Source of the DNA: Thecamonas trahens ATCC 50062
Taxonomy: Eukaryota > Apusozoa > Apusomonadida > Apusomonadidae
DNA: 64,000 nucleotides
Assembly: GCF_000142905.1 (NCBI RefSeq)
Contig: NW_013657667.1
Location: 494,093 to 558,092, forward strand
Direction of reading: 5' to 3'
Position 1 is the stretch's first letter, and each line of letters starts with the position of its first letter. Made by a program: the position numbers and the translations under genes. Positions 32,410 through 43,129 of this stretch are shown one piece after another. The notes under the pieces are model-generated. The model saw only the letters and a program-made list of their open reading frames with translations, did not search any database and was not told the DNA's origin.

Positions 32410-32478
32410 GGTGGGGTGGTGGGCTGGTGGTGGGCTGGTGGGCTGGTGGGCTGGTGGGCTGGTGGGCTGGTGGGCTGG
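32410..32478. repeat. GGGCTGGTG minisatellite
   Basis: About seven units of GGGCTGGTG (with one GGTG insertion) just upstream of the NELF-C/D start, in its promoter or 5' UTR, followed by a 23-base G run near 32506-32528. Confidence 0.85.
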
Positions 32479-32649
32479 CCGTCGGCGGGTCGGTGGGTTG
32501 GCAGGAGGGGGGGGGGGGGGGGGGGGGGGTTGGCATGGACTTCTCAAACTACGGTACGGTGTTACGGCAAGACTCACTTACGGCTTCTGCCGCCAGATCC
32601 GTCAGCATCTGCGTCCATCGGCCTCTTTCTACGCAAAAAAGATTTGCAC

Positions 32650-33853
32650 TTACTCGCGCTTGGTGCGCGAAGAGCCGATGGCGTCAGCATGGCGCTTGAC
32701 GCGGGCAAAGAGAGTGATCGAGTCGTCCATGATAAAGCGCCAGATGACGTGGGTGTACGAGTTGTGGCTTGGGAGGTCCTCGTAGAACTCGGGGCGATGG
32801 CGCGGACCTGGTCGAGGCGCGAGCCCGGGATGGAGGGAAAGTCGTGGTGAGCGTTGTGGAGACCGACGTTAAGGATGGCCCAGCGCATGGGACCGGTGTA
32901 CGAGTAGGTCTCGGTCTCGCCGTCGTCGGCAAAGACAAAGTGCTCGGCCAGAAAGTGGCCGGCGACCGGATGGAGGCCCATGCCAAAGACGTCCGAAAGG
33001 GCAAGGTAGAGGAGGGCTGCCGGACCGAAGAAGTAGCACATGGCCGTGCCGTAGGCCACGCACGCCACAGTGTTGCACAGCTCGAGGAAGATGGGCGGGA
33101 GCGGCTTGACCACGAGCGGGCGGAAGGCGTAGAAGAAGCCCTGGAGCGAGACCCAGATGGCCTTGCCGAGCTTGCCGCGGAAGATCCGTGCCTCCAGTGC
33201 GGTGGGGATGTCGACATCCACCATGTCCACGCCCTGCTGCTTGTGGTGGATGAGGTGGTAGCGCTTAAAGGTGGCCGACGCCGGGAGGAGCATGGGCAGG
33301 TTGACGAGGATGCCAAACGCGTTGTTGATCGCCCTGTTCTTGAACAGCAGCGCATGCGAGAGCTCGTGGATGGCAAGGAGCATCGACTGCGAGGCAACGG
33401 CACCAAAGGCATACGCCACAACCACAATGCGGAGGTACGAATGGCCAGCGAGCCAAGCCGCGAGAGCCGTCTGAGTCAGCCAGAGGAAGGCCACCATCCA
33501 CTTGGTCCGAGGATCATATCCCATCAGTTGCTTGATCTCCGGGTACTTGGCAAGAATGGCACGACGCCGAGACGCATGCGGCTCATCCTGTACTCGTTGC
33601 TTTGGGTGAGTCTTGCCACACAGAGGGGGCGGACAGGGGGTGGAACCTTCCCCTGCCTGCGTGGATGACGAGCAGCGAGAGCAACATTTGGTCACCCCCC
33701 CCCCCCCCCCCCGCATGTGCTGAAGAGGGAGGGGGGAGGGGGGGGACAGTGAGGGGGGAGAGGGAGGGGAGGACATACCTTGGAGCTCCAGATAAAGTCG
33801 TTGACAATGGCAGATGCCGGTGTGTCGGCGGTGTGCTCCTCGTGGGCAACCAT
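32650..33853 (-). CDS. DEGS1: sphingolipid Delta4-desaturase (dihydroceramide desaturase, DES1); frame broken once
   Basis: ER membrane di-iron enzyme that converts dihydroceramide to ceramide. Exon 1 33779-33853 (MVAHEEHTADTPASAIV start, ending DFIWSSK), exon 2 32650-33587 beginning DEPHASRRRAILAKYPEIK, the classic entry of this family. The three His boxes are present: HELSHA, HLIHH and NAHHDFP, with GLHPVAGHFLAEH between. The ORF breaks at a G4 run (32791-32794; C4 on the coding strand). With one more base the family C-terminus appears (APEFYEDLPSHNSY, then MDDSITLFARVKRH) and the protein is 337 aa. The intron carries a C run and has a GTATGT donor. Together with LCB1 this supports Delta4-unsaturated sphingoid bases. 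Confidence 0.93.
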
Positions 33854-34101
33854 GGCTGGTGGCTGGAGAGAGAGGGGTGAGAAGAACTGTGGTTCGGTCG
33901 AGTGGCGGGAACGATGGTTACGTTTGGCATCAACGATTATTAACGGTGGTTGGCAACAATTATGAACAGTGGTCGGCAGCGGAGCTGGCCGCGTTGGCGC
34001 AATACACGTGGCAGGTTGAGACGCGGTTGGGGAAAAAAGCATGTATGGGTAGGGTAAGGTTAGGGTTACAGTGGGGGGGGGGGAGGGGGGGGGATGGGGA
34101 T
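33854..34101. other. intergenic, DES1 5' side to Nup93 3' end
   Basis: Contains a G-rich stretch near 34071-34094 just past the Nup93 stop. No gene seen. Confidence 0.6.
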
Positions 34102-36933
34102 TTAGTTGAGGGCGACTTCCATGCGGAGAAGGCGGGTAGAGACGTCGCCGGGGAGCTTAAAGTCGACGAGGCCGACAAAGGCCGAGAGGAGGTGGGCGCG
34201 CTCGCGGAGGGCGTCCTTGACGGCCGGGGAGCGGGCCTGGGCGTAAAGGGCCGAGATGGCGGACATCGCGGCGACCAGGAGCTCGGGAAGGATGGCCTTG
34301 AGGGCGTCGTGGAGGCCGGCAAAGGCGGCGACGGCGGCGTTGAGGTCGGCTTGCTGGGTGGGGAACATGCCGAGAGAGTCGAGGATCTCGAGGGTCGACT
34401 CGTGGGACGACGACTGGGCGGCGTCGAGGGCGTCGGCGGCGAGAACAACTCTGTTGAAGGAGGCGACGAGGTCGGCGTCGATCGAAGCGAGCATCGAGGC
34501 CTCGACGACCTTGACGGCGTAGTGCTCGGCGAGCTCGCGGGCGGAGGCGCGGTCGCGCGAGAGTGCGCTCAGCGAGCGGGCGAGGTGACGGACGAGGAGA
34601 TCAACGACCTTGGCGGCCTCGCCGGCGGCAAAGTACAGGGCGAGCGCGTCTGAGATGCGCATCTTGTTCTCGGCGAGGCCGGCGGCGGCCTTGGTGTACT
34701 CGCGAATGTCGTCGGCCGAGAGCTTGCGGATCGGCTTGAGGGCCGGGAGCAGCTCGGGGTTGTCGAGCAGGAGCTCCTTGATGTACTCGTCGCGGTTGGA
34801 CGGGGCAAGGACCAAGTAGTAGTGCAGGGCGGCGCCCGGTGCAGACTTGGCGAGCGATCGGGCAGAGCGGAGGACGATGTTGTGAACAACGGGCGTGCTA
34901 ATGCCGTAGTGGGTGAGCGCCAGGGCGCACGCCACCACCGCAGGGTCCGAGCCGAGCGCCGTTAGGGCGTCGTCAAAGAGCTGGACGCCGAGGAAGATCT
35001 GGAAGGTGAGGTACGGCGAGAGAGAGGCAAAGTGCCCGCTACTGGCGTATCCGGTGAACTCACGCTGGACGTCGATGAGAGCCGGCAGGGAGTTTGCGTC
35101 GGGAGACGTGGTGGCGTCGGAAGACGTGTCGACGAGCATGAGCTTGAACCAGACGTAGTCCTGCGCCGTGGAGAGGACCTCGTCCAGTGGCTGTGCGTAC
35201 TGAGCAATGACTGCACAAAGCGCCTGCTTGTAGACGTCGGGGGTGGCGCTTGCCATCTTGGCCATGCTCTTGACGTCGTCGCGGAGCGAGGGCGGAAACA
35301 TCTCGCCTGTGGCACGAGTGTTGACAAAGGCCGAGACGATAGAGACGAGCCATCTGTCGCCCTTGGTCTGCGCCAGCTGGAGCAGCTCCCCATACGCGCC
35401 GCAGCGCAGGCAAAGGTAGGCGCCGGCGTAGAGCGGGTACCCGTCGACGGTCTCGAGATTCGGCATCATGTTGCCGGCAAACTTGGTCTCGATAAAGGTC
35501 TTGATGACCGCGAGGAGGTCCGGCTCGCCGCCGACATAGGCGTCGTGCTGCTCGCCGACGTAGGCCACAAGCAGCGAGCGGTACTGCTGCTCAAAGAAGC
35601 GCCGAGCGCCCTCGATCAGCTGCCTCTGCATGTCGACGTTCGAGCAGTAGTCCGTAAAGTAGCCCGCCGACGACGGCGCCCCCGCATGGCGCCGTCCTCG
35701 TCGAGCATGGTCTGCAGGAGCCCGAACGAGTCCGCCAGCTCGCGGTTATGCATCCTCGCCGCAGTCTCCTGTAGGGCGGCAATGACCGGGAACGGCTCCG
35801 GCTCGGTGTTGAGCGCGGCAATGACCTGTGCGTACGCCTCCATCTCTTGGGTCATCACCGTCGGCGGCCGCGGGCCAAGCGCGTGGCTAGGCAGCTGCAG
35901 CGAGCTCGAGACTGGCGTCGGCGCACCCGCCTCGGGCTGGTTGTCCTTCTCGATCTTTCCGAACGCCTGTATCAGTGCGTCCTTGGTCTTGCTCCAGTCG
36001 TTGTACATGGCCTCGCCGATCTTGTCGTCAAACGCACTCGCAGTCTCGGCCTTGGCCTCCAGCACGGCAGACACAATAATCTGCTCGTGGTTGTGTGCCA
36101 GGTATGACTCGAGATCCGTGTCTGCGAGCGCATGGCGTGGCTCAAACGCCACCCGCAGGTCCACAGACTCGAGCGCCCGCGTCAGCCGCGCTCCGTCAAA
36201 GCCCTTGGACGCCAACAGCCGCAGCCCCTGCTCCTTGCCGGTCAGGTCTCCCGACCGCGCAGCCTTGGACACCAGCTTCCGTGACTCGTCCTCCAGCTGA
36301 TCCACACGGCGCAGCAGCCGTGGCAGTCCTGCAAGCAATGACCCATAACCATGACCAATGACACGAGTGAGTGGGAGAAGGACCGGAGGGTGATCACCGC
36401 TTGATCGGTCGCGCCATCAAGCGACACGGCCTTTTGTGGGTGTGGCGAGGGGAGGGGGGGGGGGGGGGGGGAGGGGAGGGGGAAAGGAGGGGGGAGGGGG
36501 GAAGGGAGGGGGAGGGAGGGGTAGGGAGGGAAGGGTAGGNNNNNNNNNNNNNNNNNNNNNNNNNNNNNNNNNNNNNNNNNNNNNNNNNNNNNNNNNNNNN
36601 NNNNNNNNNNNNNNNNNNNNNNNNNNNNNNNNNNNNNNNGGGAGGGGGGGAAGAGGGGGGAGAGGGGGTAGAGGGAAGGTAGAAGGGGAGGGGGTGAAGG
36701 GGGTAGAAGAGGGTGGGGGGGGGGGAGGACGTACCTTGCTCGTCGAACTGGGCATTGCGCCGCTTGGCGTCGGACAGCAGCAGGCCAAAGTCCGGCTCGG
36801 TGGGGAAGCCCTTGTCAATGTCCAAGAGGCCACCCGTGAGGGTACCACCAAGTTCGTTGGCAGAGCTTGCTTCTGGCCCGGGGAGAAGCGAGGTCAACGC
36901 AGGTGCTCGCGCTGTGGACGACGACGAGAACAT
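34102..36933 (-). CDS. NUP93: nucleoporin Nup93/Nic96; frame broken once
   Basis: Scaffold of the nuclear pore inner ring. Exon 1 is 36735-36933 (FGLLLSDAKRRNAQFDEQ at its end), exon 2 34102-36328; the intron 36329-36734 contains a 100-N gap. The C-terminal alpha-solenoid shows the family wording: PLYAGAYLCLRCGAYGELL, DVYKQALCAVIAQ, QDYVWFKLMLV, LSPYLTFQIFLGVQLFDDAL, ALHYYLVLAPSNRDEYIKEL, and the ending VDFKLPGDVSTRLLRMEVAL, which matches the Nup93 C-terminus. The frame breaks at a C5 run (35679-35683); one more base joins the N- and C-terminal halves in the frame reading GAPSSAGYFTDYCSNV, giving 808 aa (human 819). Confidence 0.9.
36540..36639. other. assembly gap (100 N) in the Nup93 intron
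   Basis: Exactly 100 N flanked by very G-rich sequence; a placeholder gap of unknown true length. Confidence 1.
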
Positions 36934-37003
36934 CCGGGCGGAGGAAATGAGGTGGAGCCAAGTGGTGGCAAGGTGGAGGCGGAGGCGGTGGGAAGTGGGG
37001 CGG

Positions 37004-38248
37004 TCAGCGGTGCGACTCGTGAAGGCTTCGGGGAGGCTGCTCACGAGGTTTGTCACTTTGCTGATTGAGATTCTGCTGATGGGGGGGAGGTACGGATGGG
37101 GCAGTGCGACGGTAGTGGAGGAGCCAGAGGTGGGCAAGGAGGCCGTCGTCGATGGTGAGTGGGGCCGATGGGCGCGGCCGTGCGCGGGTCCAGCGCGGGC
37201 GGGCAATGTGGAGCTCGGTGGCGAGTGGGAGAAGTCCGACATGGCGGTGTGGTGAGCTTGGCAAGGCCGCGGCGGTGCGGGCGACCGGGTGGATAGGCTT
37301 GGCGGGCGGCAGCACTGGCCGGGTGGGGAGCATGAGAAGAGAGGCGGGGAGTGACGGCACAGGCATGGCCTGCGGAGGCTGCTGCGATCGCAGCAGCCAC
37401 GGCGACGGCGACGAAGAGTGCGGCGAACGGGAGGCAACCGGGCGTGACGGGGGCGTGAACGGGGCCGGCGAGTGTGGGTCGGACCCACCGAAACCGGTTG
37501 CTGGCGAGAACGATCGCAGCTCGTTCTCCACCTTGCGCAAGGTACGAGCCGTGGTGGCCTCCTGGGCACGGAGAAGCTCGCTGTAGACGCCCGAGTGGAG
37601 GCCGGCGAGGAAGGCACGCTTGAGACGGACAAACATCGGAAGAGGTTTGGTCGCCTTGCGTGAGCGCCGGCGCTTGGTGGCTCGGCCGGCCGAGGCCGCG
37701 GTCGGTGGGCCGGCGGCCAGGACGTCGTCAAGCGTCCGCTTGCGGCTCGGCTTGGCCTCGGCAACCGGCGACGAGCCAGTAGCCGCGGCATCAGCGCCAC
37801 GGGCCACGGCCGCCACGTACTCGGCCTGGATGCTCCTGGCCAAATCGGCGTATGAGAGGGTGGCGCGGCCGGCATCGAGCTCGCCGCCCCAGACCGAGGC
37901 CAGCGCCGCCGACACCGCCCGGCCGGCCGCAGTGGTGTGGCTCCGCGCATAGTTGGCGTACGCAGTCGCCAGTGGCGTCCTACTCTCAGCATGCGCAGCA
38001 GAAGCAAACGCGGGATCAGCAGCCTTCAGAGGCATGTCGGATGGCGGCTGACTGTGAGGCGTAGCAGACGATGAGTGGTGCGGCGGAGCGAGGCCGGCCG
38101 ACTCGAGAGCACGCGAGGCAGCCTTGTGCGAGAGAGCGCGAAGGGATTCTGGAGGGTGGGCGAGCGAGCATGTGTAGCAGACAACCGCAGATGCCGAAGT
38201 GATGCGCCACGAGTAGGAGTGGGTGGCGTGGCAGGAGGAGCAGAGCAT
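37004..38248 (-). CDS. GATA-like zinc-finger protein
   Basis: A 414-residue protein whose N-terminus (residues 3-28) has a C-x2-C-x17-C-x2-C finger: CSSCHATHSYSWRI followed by VVCYTC. The spacing and the Trp-Arg after the second pair match GATA-type fingers, which bind DNA or mediate protein contacts. A helix-rich middle (YANYARSHTTAAGRAVSAAL, ARSIQAEYVAAVARGA), a bipartite basic stretch (KPSRKRTL and KRRRSRK, a likely nuclear localisation signal) and a Pro/Ser-rich C-terminus follow. A single finger with no basic tail right after it makes sequence-specific DNA binding uncertain. The start was set at the ATG of the finger; upstream ORF sequence is Pro-rich and non-conserved. The Nup93 start lies 70 bp downstream. 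Confidence 0.68.
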   Translation of the reverse strand: MLCSSCHATHSYSWRITSASAVVCYTCSLAHPPESLRALSHKAASRALESAGLAPPHHSSSATPHSQPPSDMPLKAADPAFASAAHAESRTPLATAYANYARSHTTAAGRAVSAALASVWGGELDAGRATLSYADLARSIQAEYVAAVARGADAAATGSSPVAEAKPSRKRTLDDVLAAGPPTAASAGRATKRRRSRKATKPLPMFVRLKRAFLAGLHSGVYSELLRAQEATTARTLRKVENELRSFSPATGFGGSDPHSPAPFTPPSRPVASRSPHSSSPSPWLLRSQQPPQAMPVPSLPASLLMLPTRPVLPPAKPIHPVARTAAALPSSPHRHVGLLPLATELHIARPRWTRARPRPSAPLTIDDGLLAHLWLLHYRRTAPSVPPPHQQNLNQQSDKPREQPPRSLHESHR

Positions 38249-38402
38249 GGCCGGGGTGGCGGGTGGCCGGGGGAGGGGTGGGGGAGAGGTGGGCAAGCGT
38301 GCGCAACGGGGAAAGAGGGAAGAGGGAGGGGAGACGGGGAGGCAAGGAAATGGTGGGCAAGGGGTTGAGGGTGGGGAAGGCTTTACTGAGAATGGGCAGA
38401 AA

Positions 38403-39756
38403 TCAGGGGATGGACGAGTACGAGTCCTTGCGGGTGATCTTAGCGTAGGTGAAGAGGACACCGTCCTTGACGAGGCCAGGGAACGACTTCCAGAAGCCAA
38501 GGTTGGGGAACATCTCGACGCCACGGAGGCCCTTCATCTGGAAGTTGTAGGCCATACCGGCGCCGATGTAGACGATGGTGAGGCAGAGCATGATAATGAG
38601 GATGATGGAGCCGAGCGAAAGGCCGCCCTTCTTCTTGGCCGGCGAGGAGCCGCCCGAGGAGCCGCCCGTCGACGCGCCACAGGCAGCCTTGGCTTTGGCG
38701 GTAAACTTGTACACGCAGTTGTCGGACGACACAAAGGTGAGCTTAACGTCGGCGTCGGCGACCGACTCGTCGCAGGCGATGACGAGCTGCGCCTGGTTGT
38801 CGGCGTTGCAAGTGTTCGAGTGGGCGCCATCGCCGAGTGTGATGGTCACGGTGGAGCCCGAGGTTACCACAGTCCGGGCAGACGAGAGGCCGAGCGTCTT
38901 CATCCCGGAGCTCCACTCCTGGCAGACAGCCACGCCCGAGTCGGTGCACTTGGTCGACGAGAGCGAGCCGCACGGCGAGACCTTGTACGTAAACGTACCG
39001 TCCACAACCGAAAAGTCACCGCTGTACCCTCATCCAAAGCCGTCGCGCCAGCACGCGCACACATGACACACACGACACGCACGCGTGCACCACCCCCCCC
39101 CCCCCCCCATCGCAGTCGTCAGTACCATTCGTCCACAGTGTGAGTTGTCGCCGACGACACACCGTCACATGCTAGTGCTGTCCGTCGCACCGCCGGCACC
39201 ATGCAAGTCGGAGCAAGCGCATGGACACATGGAGAGATAACAGAGATGGCACACATCGTAGTCTATCCCTTGCAGAACATCACTGGCAGTGGTATGGCTG
39301 GAGAAGGGGGGGAGGGGAGGGGGGGGAGGGGGAGAGGGGGGGACGCAACAGGCGGCGGCTGGCGGAGGATTCATGAAAATTGCATACGCCAGCCGGAGAC
39401 ACGCCCTGCCGCGGACAGGCAAGGAGGAGCGATAGCGCCCCCCCTATCAGGATAAAGAGCAAGTAGGGATGATGTAGGATGTGTGTGCATGCTCCGCCGT
39501 CAAACTATGTCTTCAAACACATTGTCTGCCCCCTGACAAGAGCAAGTGGAACGGGCAGGGTGCGGTGGAGGAATTTTTCGCATGCGCAAGCGACTGGCCG
39601 ACGGGGGGTACAGGCAAAGGAAAGGCAAGGGGGGAAGGGGAGGGAGAGAGCGGGGACGTACTTGTTGCCAAGGTTGGAGAAGCCCGAGGGGCAGTTGTCA
39701 GCAAAGGCAGTTGCCACCAGGACAGCCACTACAAGTGCCACACCGATGAACTTCAT
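38403..39756 (-). CDS. MRH-domain type I membrane receptor (CD-MPR/Atg27-like)
   Basis: Probable cargo receptor of the Golgi-endosome route. Exon 1 39662-39756 (signal peptide MKFIGVALVVAVLVATAFAD), exon 2 38403-39021, phase-2 intron with GTACGT donor. The lumenal MRH domain has paired cysteines (SPCGSLSSTKC, VAVCQEWSSG, SNTCNADNQ, VIACDE, DNCVYKF). One TM follows (LSLGSIILIIMLCLTIVYIG), then a cytosolic tail with GLRGVEMFPNLGFWKSFPGL and VKDG, the membrane-proximal motif shared by cation-dependent M6P receptors and Atg27-type proteins. Length 237 aa. Whether it binds mannose-6-phosphate is not shown. It is the full-length paralogue of the gene at 20250-20908. Confidence 0.82.
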
Positions 39757-40189
39757 GGCGAACGAGAGTCGAGTGGTGGAGGGGGGGGGGGGAGGGGAGG
39801 GGAGGAGGGGAGGTGGGGGGAGAGGGAGGGGGGGGGGGGCTGTCAGGGAGGGGCTCATGTCACGTGTCACGCTGAGCCCTTTATGGTACGGAATGGACAG
39901 TTTTGTCCATCGCGCCAGCCGCGCTCCGCGACGCTCCTCAGACGTCGCAACGTCCATCAATCGCGGTAAAAGGGTAGTATGATGTGTTAATGGCTGCCAC
40001 AACAGAAAACAGCCGGCGATGCAGAGATGGGACGCCGCACGCGGCGCGGAAGGTCTGCGGCCGCGATCGTTTACCATGGAGCTTCGGGCAGGCGAGGCAG
40101 TCGCGTCGCAAAGCGGCTTGCTGGGGAGAGTGGTGATGACAAGCAGCCAGCCGCTGCAGAGGGACGCTTCCGCTTGCGCGACGGCGTGG
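39757..40189. other. intergenic
   Basis: G-rich purine runs at 39778-39839, then less GC-biased sequence. No supported gene before the transposase-like relic. Confidence 0.5.
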
Positions 40190-40345
40190 AGCTGGCGGTG
40201 AGGGCGTCGATGATGTCGTAGAGAAAAGCCGCGCGAGTCATGGCGGGGTGTGGGCTCGCGTCAGCGTCGAGCGCGTACGCGTTGATGAGCGCGGCGTCCA
40301 GAATCCAGTTCAAGATGGTGTGCTACCACTTGCGCGGCGATGCCG
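40190..40345 (-). pseudogene. piggyBac-like transposase C-terminal relic
   Basis: The minus strand reads RKW, an in-frame TAG (40323-40325), then HTILNWILDAALINAYALDA and TRAAFLYDIIDALTA. The order Lys-Trp-(Trp), amphipathic helix, LLDxALxNAY, then a short Arg-Phe helix recalls the end of the DDE_Tnp_1_7 (piggyBac) domain. The stop falls where a second Trp is common (TGG to TAG). No other part of the element, inverted repeats or TTAA target duplications are seen. It overlaps the region upstream of USP35/38. Confidence 0.35.
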
Positions 40346-40462
40346 ACCGGCAAGCTCGTCCGTCGCAAGAAGAAGCTAGACACAGACACCTCACTTGGTA
40401 CTCATCTCGCCGGTTGTGGCAAGTACGGCGAGAAGGATAGAGAGGACGGCAAAGAGCAGGGA

Positions 40463-43105
40463 ATGGACAAGGCTGTGGGGGCAACGATTGTCTCTGACCA
40501 CGACCCATCTGTCAAGAAGAAGCTTCTGGAGACCCTGGTAGCTCGGGCTGCTCGCGCCTTTGCCTCTCCTTCCACCGCCGGCGGCATTGTTCGTGCTATT
40601 GCTGCAGCTGTAGCGGACAGGCCATCGACACCATCACCAACACCATCGCCATCATCACCATCACCATCATCACCATCGTCATCATCAGCAGCAGCATCGA
40701 CGACAACGCTCCCGCCACCTGGGGCGCTACGAGAGATGGTGGAGTGCGTGGTGACGGCTGCGTGTGCAAGTGATGACGGCACTGATGCGGTTGCGGTTGC
40801 CACGATGGACGTGTGGGAGAAGCTGGTGGCCGAGCCGATGGTACCGGAGAAGCTTGTTGTCCTGGCGGTGCTCCTTGACGCGCTCGGTAGCGAGAGGATC
40901 CCGCTGGCTGTGGGCGTCGGCTGCGGCGAGACGTTGCGGAAGGCGCTGGCCACCCGCGACGGCATCGCGGCAGTCGTCGCAGCGCCGGGTGTGCTCGATG
41001 GGCTAATTCCGCTACTGTGTGCGGTCCCTTCAGGCCTTCTTCCGCCGGCCCTCAAGGTCGACCAGCTGGCGGTCCGCCTCCTCGCCTGGCTCCCGCCCAG
41101 CCGCGGCGACCTCGCCGATGATCTCACCAGTCTGCTGGTCGGCGCTTGGGAGCCTCGCGCCATCGACCGCGGGCTCGTTGCTGTCGCTTCCGCCTTTGAG
41201 CTCGTCTCGGATCCAGCCATGCGTCCGCCGCCGTCGCTCTGGCTCGCGGCGGTCTTTAACGTTGCACCCACATGCCTCCTGCCCAAGTTGCTGCAGCGCG
41301 AGATGCGCGCTCGCGGCGGAGAGCTCCAGGGCCGGGCATCGGTGGCGGTAGGCAGGCTTCTCGCTGCGCCGGCCCAAACGCCAACTCGCTTAGCCTGGGT
41401 CCTCGGCATCCTCCACGCGTTGCAGTCAGTCGGCGGCGGTGGTGCGCTGATGACGGCCGCCGAGACCGGCGTCAAGCCACTGGTCGAGACGCTCGTGGCA
41501 GCATTTGCGCATGGCGCGCCCAGCGCGTCCGATGCACCACGCATCCTCTCTGCCGCTCTTCCTGTCCTCCGCATTCTCCTCTGCGGCTACCAGAGCTCGG
41601 CGTCGGTCTGGCTGGCGGCCGTCCCGGGCCTCCACGCGCTCCTCACAGATATGGCGGCATGCAAGAGTGGGTGCGATCCTGAGCTCGTTGAGAGCCTTGT
41701 CGAGCTAATCACCAGCCTAATGGCGTTCTTCCCGGGCTATCCAGTGCTTTACACCTCGCTCCGTAGTGCATGCGTGGAGGCTGCGGGCGCCGAGGCGGTG
41801 CGCGAGCCTGAGGCGACCAAGCTGGCGGCAACCATGAAGGCGCTGGCGTTTGAGGCGTCTGACAAGGAAGTGATGGCGGTGCGGGCGCGTCGGCAAGCTG
41901 CGCTCGAGTTGCAACTGGCGCAGGACACGGCCGGTGCGCCGGTGGCTTGCCCAATAGTCGGCCTGGCTAATCTCGGCAACACGTGCTACCTCAATGCGTT
42001 GGCGCAGGCGCTTGGAGCGCTCTCGGGCCTGTCCAACCTTTTGTGGCAGGTACGCCCGGCCGCACAGCGACCGCTGCAAGCGCTCGCCGATCTCTACGCG
42101 TGGACAAAATACACCGATCGGCCGGCCGTCGCGCCCAAGAGTCTCCACGCCGCACTCCCGTCGCCTTTTAATGGGCATGGGCAACATGATGCGGCCGAGC
42201 TCGCTCGGTTTCTTCTTGCATACGTCGAAGCAGCAGCGCAGGCGACGTCGCCCGAGGTCGAGCACGCCTTTCGTGAGCTCTTGGTTGGCCAGCTAACGAC
42301 TACGATTGTGTGCCGCGTCTGCGGCTCGACGTCGGAGCGGACCGAGGACGCGCCGCTTGTTCCGGTCCCGCTGCCCGATGCGAGATGCGGAGGTCCGCTC
42401 GAAGCTGCGCTGGACGCCTTGTTTGAGCCAGAAGAAATGGCCGGCGAGAACGCGTACGCGTGCCGCACCTGCGGTGGTCTCGTTGCCGCCACCCGGCAGA
42501 TCACCGAGTACAGACCGCCTCAGCACATGATCTTTGCGCTCTCGCGGTTCTCGTACAACGCAAAGATGCGGACACGGACCAAGGTTCTGGCGCCGGTGTC
42601 TGTTCCGGAGGAGCTGGCGGGTGTGAGCAGTGACGAGAGCGCCGGATATCGGCTCTCTGCTGTTGTTGTGCACTCGGGCACCCGCATCGAGCACGGGCAC
42701 TACTACGCGTTTGTGCGCGAGCCGGTGGGCGGGGGCTGGTACCTGGCCAACGACTCGTCGGTCACCGCCACCGACTACTACACGCTGGCGGCGCTGTCGT
42801 CCCGGTTCGCGTCGGACACGCCGTATCTGGTGGTGTACTCACGGGCGGGGGCCGATGGGGGAGGCGGCAGTGTGCCGGCGATGGAAGCGCTGCCGACGGC
42901 GCTTGCGCAAGCGATCTCGGCCGACAATGCAGCGTATGCGCGCGAGGTTAAGGCGGCGGCAGCAGCAGCAGCAGCGCACCGCAGCGGTGGGTGGGGCGAC
43001 GGATGGGGTGGGAGTGACGGGTCCGGCGGGAATGACGAACCGTACCAGGGCGGCGGCTCTGGTGGCTCTGGATCCGGCTGGGGCTCACTCTCGCTCATCT
43101 CGTGA
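40463..43105 (+). CDS. USP35/USP38: ubiquitin carboxyl-terminal hydrolase, USP35/USP38 family
   Basis: Cysteine deubiquitinase. The start at 40463 is preferred over the in-frame ATG at 40340 because MDKAVGATIVSDHDPSVKKK mirrors the family N-terminus. Residues 1-520 are an alpha-helical HEAT/ARM-like region, ending in AFFPGYPVLYTSLRS, also typical of this family. The catalytic domain begins GLANLGNTCYLNALAQAL (nucleophile Cys), continues through a zinc-ribbon pair (CRVC and CRTC), and has the His box HSGTRIEHGHYYAFV and NDSSVT (third catalytic residue region). The C-terminus is Gly/Ser-rich. 880 aa, intronless. An (ACCATC)n-like coding stretch near 40627-40690 encodes a Ser/Pro run. Confidence 0.9.
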   Translation: MDKAVGATIVSDHDPSVKKKLLETLVARAARAFASPSTAGGIVRAIAAAVADRPSTPSPTPSPSSPSPSSPSSSSAAASTTTLPPPGALREMVECVVTAACASDDGTDAVAVATMDVWEKLVAEPMVPEKLVVLAVLLDALGSERIPLAVGVGCGETLRKALATRDGIAAVVAAPGVLDGLIPLLCAVPSGLLPPALKVDQLAVRLLAWLPPSRGDLADDLTSLLVGAWEPRAIDRGLVAVASAFELVSDPAMRPPPSLWLAAVFNVAPTCLLPKLLQREMRARGGELQGRASVAVGRLLAAPAQTPTRLAWVLGILHALQSVGGGGALMTAAETGVKPLVETLVAAFAHGAPSASDAPRILSAALPVLRILLCGYQSSASVWLAAVPGLHALLTDMAACKSGCDPELVESLVELITSLMAFFPGYPVLYTSLRSACVEAAGAEAVREPEATKLAATMKALAFEASDKEVMAVRARRQAALELQLAQDTAGAPVACPIVGLANLGNTCYLNALAQALGALSGLSNLLWQVRPAAQRPLQALADLYAWTKYTDRPAVAPKSLHAALPSPFNGHGQHDAAELARFLLAYVEAAAQATSPEVEHAFRELLVGQLTTTIVCRVCGSTSERTEDAPLVPVPLPDARCGGPLEAALDALFEPEEMAGENAYACRTCGGLVAATRQITEYRPPQHMIFALSRFSYNAKMRTRTKVLAPVSVPEELAGVSSDESAGYRLSAVVVHSGTRIEHGHYYAFVREPVGGGWYLANDSSVTATDYYTLAALSSRFASDTPYLVVYSRAGADGGGGSVPAMEALPTALAQAISADNAAYAREVKAAAAAAAAHRSGGWGDGWGGSDGSGGNDEPYQGGGSGGSGSGWGSLSLIS

Positions 43106-43129
43106 GTGAGGCTTTGGGGCAGGATGACT

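Noticed and set aside
32769-33668. 299-codon plus-strand ORF antisense to the desaturase
   Set aside because: Shadow frame; the opposite strand has all desaturase His boxes.
40340-40462. In-frame ATG at 40340 as the USP35/38 start
   Set aside because: The family N-terminus begins at 40463; the extra 41 residues overlap the transposase-like relic.
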